Source: Lachnospiraceae bacterium (lineage in GTDB: Bacteria; Bacillota; Clostridia; Lachnospirales; Lachnospiraceae). From it: a stretch of 64,000 nt of DNA. Where the stretch lies: assembly GCA_015057865.1 (NCBI GenBank), contig SVDH01000003.1:46237-110236 (forward strand), in the 5' to 3' direction. Shown here one piece after another: positions 60,218 to 64,000 of the stretch (within the stretch, counting starts at the first letter, position 1; the number at the start of each line of letters is the position of its first letter). Position numbers and translations under genes: made by a program. Below the pieces are notes generated by a model. The model ran no database searches and was not told the origin of the DNA. It saw nothing but the letters and a program-made list of their open reading frames with translations.

Positions 60218-62620
60218 TTATGCCATATAAATATGAACCAATCTTACTTCATGACTCTCAAGTTCCACTGAAAACCCCAGTGTTCCCTCAACCGCCTGAT
60301 TTTTCTCAAGACGCAGCTTAGGATGGCTTGCATTCCGCAGATATCGGATATCCTGCCTTGTCAGATCTGTTCCATACTGCAGATTAGACCATTCCGCGAT
60401 CAGGCTTCCTTCCGTCCGGTCCATTTTTCTGGTTTTGATACAATATGTCTCGCCCTCAGGCAGATCACTGATTACAAAATCCAGTTTCAGTGGATTGCTA
60501 TCCGAAAAATACGTGTCCGGATCTTTTCTTAAGTCAACATCTTCATCTCCCAGATAATACTTTTTATTGAACCATTTAAAATTATAACAAAGGATATAAT
60601 AATCTCCGGAGTCATCCTTTGTGACGATATGATCATCTCCCTGTTCCACCACGCGATTCCCGAGCATATTCAAAAATACCATGGCATAGTAAGCCGGTTT
60701 ACAGATCGTATCTTTCGTCAGCAAGCCGACTCCGCCATTCGCGACCCCGTTAAAATCATAATAACTGTTGATCCAGTCTGATCCGGCCATCAGGCAGATC
60801 AGGTCTGCTTCCTGACTGATCTCATTCAATTTACGGCTCAGATATGCCCCTCTGAAACATCCGTCATTCAACAGATTTCGGTTTGAGACCGAATTGTTAA
60901 ACTCGGAGATAAACAGCCGACATTGCTCTATTCCGACCTGTTTTAGCAATTTCCTCATCTGCCGTATCTGGCTGATCTCTGTAGTAATATCCGGAGAGAC
61001 ACGTTTCCTGCGTTCTCCCCTCTCATCGACATACGGGATATACGGATATAAAAGGAAGGAAGCAAAATCCGGCACACAGTTCTCTTCCAGACACTTTCCA
61101 TAGAAATCAGAAAGAAATGCCCAGTCACTTAATATGATCCCGGATAAACCGCCAACAATTGCTCCCGGAATCTTCGTCCGGATCAGACGGTATACAAACT
61201 GATATGCAGCAAAATAATCAAACTGTGCCGCCTCGTAATATCCTTTATCCGGATGACTGCCGTCTCTTGTCAGTTCAAAAACCCATCTGGACACCTCCTC
61301 TCTTCCGTAACGGTCTGTCAGATGCCGGATAAAACGTTTCAGAAAATCCTCCCAGATTTCCCTTGATGCAAATGAAATATATTCCTCCTCATACCGCACG
61401 ATATTATGATCGGAACGGATGATCACATTCGGCTTTCTTCCAAGATCAAGATATGGTTTGATCCGGTTTTTGACAAGAAAATCAAATACCTGATCAAGCA
61501 TGTCGAAATTGTAGCTGCCCATCGTCTTTCCGTCTGTGATCATCAGCCGCTCAGAAAACACGTTCCAGATTCTCACATACTGAAACTTCAAATGTTCCTG
61601 CAGATATAAGATATGGTACTGGATATTCGCCAGTGTCATATCGTACATGGTTCCGATATTGATGCACCGGTTCCAGTTCTTTTCCCAGGCCTTTCCCTCT
61701 TTCCGATCTGAAATACACACACGCCGCTCTTGTAACAGGTCTTTTTTGAGCAGATTCTTTTGCCGTATTTCCGAAAGGATCTCTTCTTCCTCTGTCTGCA
61801 AAAATCCAGATTCGTCTTCTAATGCTTTCTGTTCCTGCACCCGATATTCCGAAGGAGACATACCATATTGTTTTTTAAAGATCCGGTTAAAGGTGGAGGA
61901 GCCTGAGAACCCGTTGTCCACCGCGATCCGCGTCAGATTTTTCTTTGAATAGACCAGATCTTCAACTGCATGCTGCAACCGGATCCTGCTTAAAAAGTCC
62001 GCATAGTAAACGCCTGCATATTTTTTAAACAGACGCGACAGAGTAGATGTAGATACAAACATGCTCTCTGCCAGATCGGACAAACTGATATCATTTTGAT
62101 AGTTCGCATGAATATACTGAATGATCTTTTGAAACCGCAGACTGTCTTCTGCATCACTTTTTGTCTGAAGCTTCTCTTTTCCTTCAGCCTGATAATTCAA
62201 TAGCAGGTAGTGCAAAAGCTTTAACAAAAGGCTTTCCTCCATGCAGGCGGACTGACGTCTGTCATGCATGCGGTTTTCAGTCAGTTCGAAAAAGACATCC
62301 CGCAGCTCCTGATAAGAACGGCTTCGGTCCAATGCACTGTTACAGATGAAGACAGGGATCTCTCCTGCAAGGCGCTGGTATAAAAAGCTTCCGGAAAAAA
62401 CTGCGCGGCAAATGATCACATCCGCATCTGCACGAAACGAATACCCGCTTCCCTGGCTGAGCAGTATGACATCCTCCGGATGCAGTGTGAAACTGTGGTC
62501 ATTCATCTGCACGAGGAGATCCCCTTCAAGCACAAACAACACTTCCGGATCCATGCACAGATTCTCTCTTGTGCCCTTCATTTTTTCAATTGCAAATGCA
62601 TAATCATTCCCTGATATCAT
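60218..62620 (-). CDS. AraC-family regulator fused to a GH39-like domain
   Basis: 800 residues. Residues ~1-130: cupin-like AraC sensor (MDPEVLFVLEGDLLVQMNDH). Residues ~165-265: two AraC HTHs, ISLSDLAESMFVSTSTLSRL and NLTRIAVDNGFSGSSTFNRI. Residues ~310-800: GH39 (beta-xylosidase-like) barrel, with Glu in SRWVFELTRDG at the acid/base site (usual WNEPN not kept) and Glu in FISEFNNSV at the nucleophile site. It is most likely a sugar-sensing regulator of the C-glycoside operon; the GH domain may bind or cleave the glycoside. Weak but visible AAGG site. Confidence 0.9.
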   Translation of the reverse strand: MISGNDYAFAIEKMKGTRENLCMDPEVLFVLEGDLLVQMNDHSFTLHPEDVILLSQGSGYSFRADADVIICRAVFSGSFLYQRLAGEIPVFICNSALDRSRSYQELRDVFFELTENRMHDRRQSACMEESLLLKLLHYLLLNYQAEGKEKLQTKSDAEDSLRFQKIIQYIHANYQNDISLSDLAESMFVSTSTLSRLFKKYAGVYYADFLSRIRLQHAVEDLVYSKKNLTRIAVDNGFSGSSTFNRIFKKQYGMSPSEYRVQEQKALEDESGFLQTEEEEILSEIRQKNLLKKDLLQERRVCISDRKEGKAWEKNWNRCINIGTMYDMTLANIQYHILYLQEHLKFQYVRIWNVFSERLMITDGKTMGSYNFDMLDQVFDFLVKNRIKPYLDLGRKPNVIIRSDHNIVRYEEEYISFASREIWEDFLKRFIRHLTDRYGREEVSRWVFELTRDGSHPDKGYYEAAQFDYFAAYQFVYRLIRTKIPGAIVGGLSGIILSDWAFLSDFYGKCLEENCVPDFASFLLYPYIPYVDERGERRKRVSPDITTEISQIRQMRKLLKQVGIEQCRLFISEFNNSVSNRNLLNDGCFRGAYLSRKLNEISQEADLICLMAGSDWINSYYDFNGVANGGVGLLTKDTICKPAYYAMVFLNMLGNRVVEQGDDHIVTKDDSGDYYILCYNFKWFNKKYYLGDEDVDLRKDPDTYFSDSNPLKLDFVISDLPEGETYCIKTRKMDRTEGSLIAEWSNLQYGTDLTRQDIRYLRNASHPKLRLEKNQAVEGTLGFSVELESHEVRLVHIYMA

Positions 62621-62641
62621 GAGTGATTACATCTCCATTCT

Positions 62642-63361
62642 CTATTCCAATTCCCGAACGATCGTCACATACTGTTCCACAAGCGGTACATAGAACATAT
62701 TCCCGTAGGAATACCGCCAGCCGCCGTTTCTCTCTATGGCAATCTCTGCATTGAATTCTGTCGTTGCGCCGCCTGACTGCTCTCTGGCAAAGGCTTCCGC
62801 CAGTTCAAAGGTATACTCCCCGCCGTTTTCTGCCACATAGGAAATGAATCCCTTTCCATAATTATATGCCTGAATGGCGGTTTTCAGATCGCAATCTTTT
62901 TCCTGGGCTTCTGCCAGACATTCCGCAAAATGCTCACAGCCCTGCTCGATCGAGGCCTCCTCTGCAAGCGTATCCATCGGCAGACCTGCCGATTCGCTTG
63001 ACTGCATTACATCACTCGATCCATAACCGCCGGATTCCACCTCCATGATCGCAAGAAGGTATTCCTTATACTCTTCGATATCGTATTTCTTCGCATAGTG
63101 ATCGATCAGATCTTCATAAGTCATGACACTCTGAGATACTTCGATTGCGTCTTCATTCAGAGAAGCCATCTTCCGTTTATGACTGACAGACGCACTGATG
63201 ACGATCGTCAGAACAATAATGATCACAACAAACAGCAATATGATCGTTCTGCTATGCTGTCGGATCTGTTTTCTCCGGCTGACACTTTTTCTGTGTGTCG
63301 GCTTTTTGCGACGATAGGATCCTTTGTATGCCGAAGTTTTTCTTCTTTTTGCGTTACTCAA
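62642..63361 (-). CDS. Lysozyme/CwlT-like lytic enzyme, membrane-anchored
   Basis: 239 residues. A very basic N-terminal cytoplasmic region (~1-38), one membrane helix (~39-58: TIILLFVVIIIVLTIVISAS) and an outer lysozyme-like domain: AIMEVESGGYGS (catalytic Glu), DVMQSSESAG, and AIQAYNYGKGF. It matches the CwlT-type muramidase N-domain without the peptidase domain. It hydrolyses cell-wall glycan. Such genes often belong to mobile conjugative elements, but no other element gene is here. Its stop precedes the start of the AraC gene by 21 bp on the same strand. Confidence 0.85.
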   Translation of the reverse strand: MSNAKRRKTSAYKGSYRRKKPTHRKSVSRRKQIRQHSRTIILLFVVIIIVLTIVISASVSHKRKMASLNEDAIEVSQSVMTYEDLIDHYAKKYDIEEYKEYLLAIMEVESGGYGSSDVMQSSESAGLPMDTLAEEASIEQGCEHFAECLAEAQEKDCDLKTAIQAYNYGKGFISYVAENGGEYTFELAEAFAREQSGGATTEFNAEIAIERNGGWRYSYGNMFYVPLVEQYVTIVRELE

Positions 63362-63503
63362 GCAGCTTCCTCTCTATTCCGGTTTCTGTTTCATTTATTT
63401 ATCCTAATCGATTTATACTGTTTTTGCAATTCATTCTGCAGATGATGGATGGCAGATTTATACAAATCGTGTTATACTGAAACACATAAGGAGGAGAATT
63501 TCT

Positions 63504-63875
63504 ATGGCTAATGTATTTCATAAATTTCAGGATGTTTTTTACCGTATCATGGACGCACCGGATGATGAAACCAGAAAAAAGATCATCATGCATGAACAGA
63601 TGATGACCGCGGATTTTGTCGGTACACTTCGTAATATTCGGGATGCAGAAGACCGGGATGAGGCTTCTAAGATCATCGAAGATGCCAGAACCGGCACGCA
63701 CAGAAGATTTGCCGATGAGCTGGCAGAATTTGACGCGGCGGAAAACCGTGCGATCGGCAACCGTGCGATCGATTCCCTTCTCGTTTTGATGAATGAATAT
63801 GCATCCATCATGGTACTGGTCAAAAACGGCACACGCGAAGAAGGCGATGCGATCATCGAAAGATGTCTTGAGTAA
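63504..63875 (+). CDS. Small helical protein, unknown
   Basis: 123 residues, soluble and strongly helical, rich in charged residues: HKFQDVFYRIMDAPDDETRK, RNIRDAEDRDEASKII and AIDSLLVLMNEYASIM. AAGGAGGAG precedes the ATG with a good distance. A strong terminator follows. No domain is recognised. The gene stands alone, divergent from the lysozyme gene. Confidence 0.75.
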   Translation: MANVFHKFQDVFYRIMDAPDDETRKKIIMHEQMMTADFVGTLRNIRDAEDRDEASKIIEDARTGTHRRFADELAEFDAAENRAIGNRAIDSLLVLMNEYASIMVLVKNGTREEGDAIIERCLE

Positions 63876-63895
63876 ACGTTTCTTCATGAAGAATA

Positions 63896-63926
63896 AAAGC
63901 CCTGCCGTTTATTCGGCAGGGCTTTC
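63896..63926 (+). terminator. Terminator of the small helical protein gene
   Basis: AAAGCCCTGCCG pairs perfectly with CGGCAGGGCTTT around a 6-nt loop, 20 bp after the stop codon. Confidence 0.9.
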
Positions 63927-63943
63927 AGACTGAAGACAAAGCC

Positions 63944-63974
63944 GCTCTAGGATACACATCCTAGAGCGCTTTTG
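63944..63974 (+). terminator. Second hairpin with T-tail at the right edge
   Basis: CGCTCTAGGAT pairs with ATCCTAGAGCG around ACAC, followed by CTTTTGCGTTT. It may be a second terminator or belong to the next gene outside the window. Confidence 0.75.
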
Positions 63975-64000
63975 CGTTTAAATATCATTTTGAAGTAAGA

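Noticed and set aside
62642..63361. CwlT-like enzyme as a sign of an integrative conjugative element
   Set aside because: No relaxase, coupling protein, integrase or attachment repeats are seen in the window.
1..64000. CRISPR arrays, rRNA genes, insertion sequences with transposases, prophage
   Set aside because: I saw no regularly spaced repeats, no rRNA-like segments and no transposase, integrase or phage structural genes.

Overview
The window looks like a chromosomal segment of an anaerobic, probably gut-dwelling, Clostridia/Lachnospiraceae-type Firmicute. Reasons are mid-range GC, very strong AGGAGG ribosome binding sites, occasional TTG starts, an [FeFe]-hydrogenase, desulfoferrodoxin, YesM/YesN-type signalling, and a complete C-glycoside deglycosylation locus of the kind known from gut puerarin and C-glucosylflavone degraders. 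The species cannot be named from the sequence alone.

Layout. 1-3.7 kb: a minus-strand redox operon ([FeFe]-hydrogenase, two-cluster ferredoxin, AprA/fumarate-reductase-like flavoprotein cut by the window edge). 3.9-7.2 kb: a minus-strand operon with an SCP-x-type thiolase, a protein fusing a zinc-ribbon/OB-fold (DUF35) domain to two acyl carrier domains, and an acyl-ACP thioesterase; a LysR regulator diverges from it. 8.4-12.1 kb: a URO-D-family methyltransferase-like protein followed by PucR-type and LysR regulators. 12.1-27 kb: housekeeping and accessory genes (19-codon small ORF, M18 aminopeptidase, Fic protein, esterase, endonuclease IV, TSUP and MATE transporters, one tRNA-Ala, an AmmeMemoRadiSam operon, rhomboid, an XRE-Uma2 protein). 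27.4-32.3 kb: an uncharacterised DUF4116-like / VWA-metallopeptidase / AAA set. 32.5-40.3 kb: FAD oxidase, patatin, kinase-like protein, MATE, ferredoxin-type aldo/keto reductase, OFA-type MFS transporter, superoxide reductase. 40.5-45.2 kb: a full branched-chain amino acid type ABC transporter (livKGFHM order). 45.4-50.7 kb: an orphan sugar-type lipoprotein and a YesM/YesN two-component pair. 50.8-62.6 kb: the C-glycoside locus and its AraC-GH39 regulator. 62.6-64 kb: a wall lytic enzyme and a small unknown protein.

How the genes work together. In the C-glycoside operon a GPH-family symporter would import the glycoside, a Gfo/Idh/MocA enzyme (DgpA-like) would oxidise the sugar, and a TIM-barrel/DUF6379 pair (DgpC/DgpB-like) would break the C-C bond. 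Three further enzymes (a second TIM barrel, a second Gfo/Idh enzyme and a flavodoxin-fold reductase with a zinc ribbon) and a ROK kinase would process the released sugar or aglycone. The thiolase/OB-fold/ACP-ACP/thioesterase operon looks like a compact carrier-protein-based C-C bond forming or cleaving module. Its product is unknown, and it is the most unusual protein architecture here.

Other recurring structure: a dispersed palindromic element with core GGGACGGTTCTTT(T/C)GACTCA sits at gene ends, in one place as a perfect 64-bp palindrome that supplies the C-terminal codons of the aminopeptidase. Several promoters carry inverted repeats placed as operators (LysR, Fic, Uma2). All functional assignments come from reading motifs and domain order; no database search was run.
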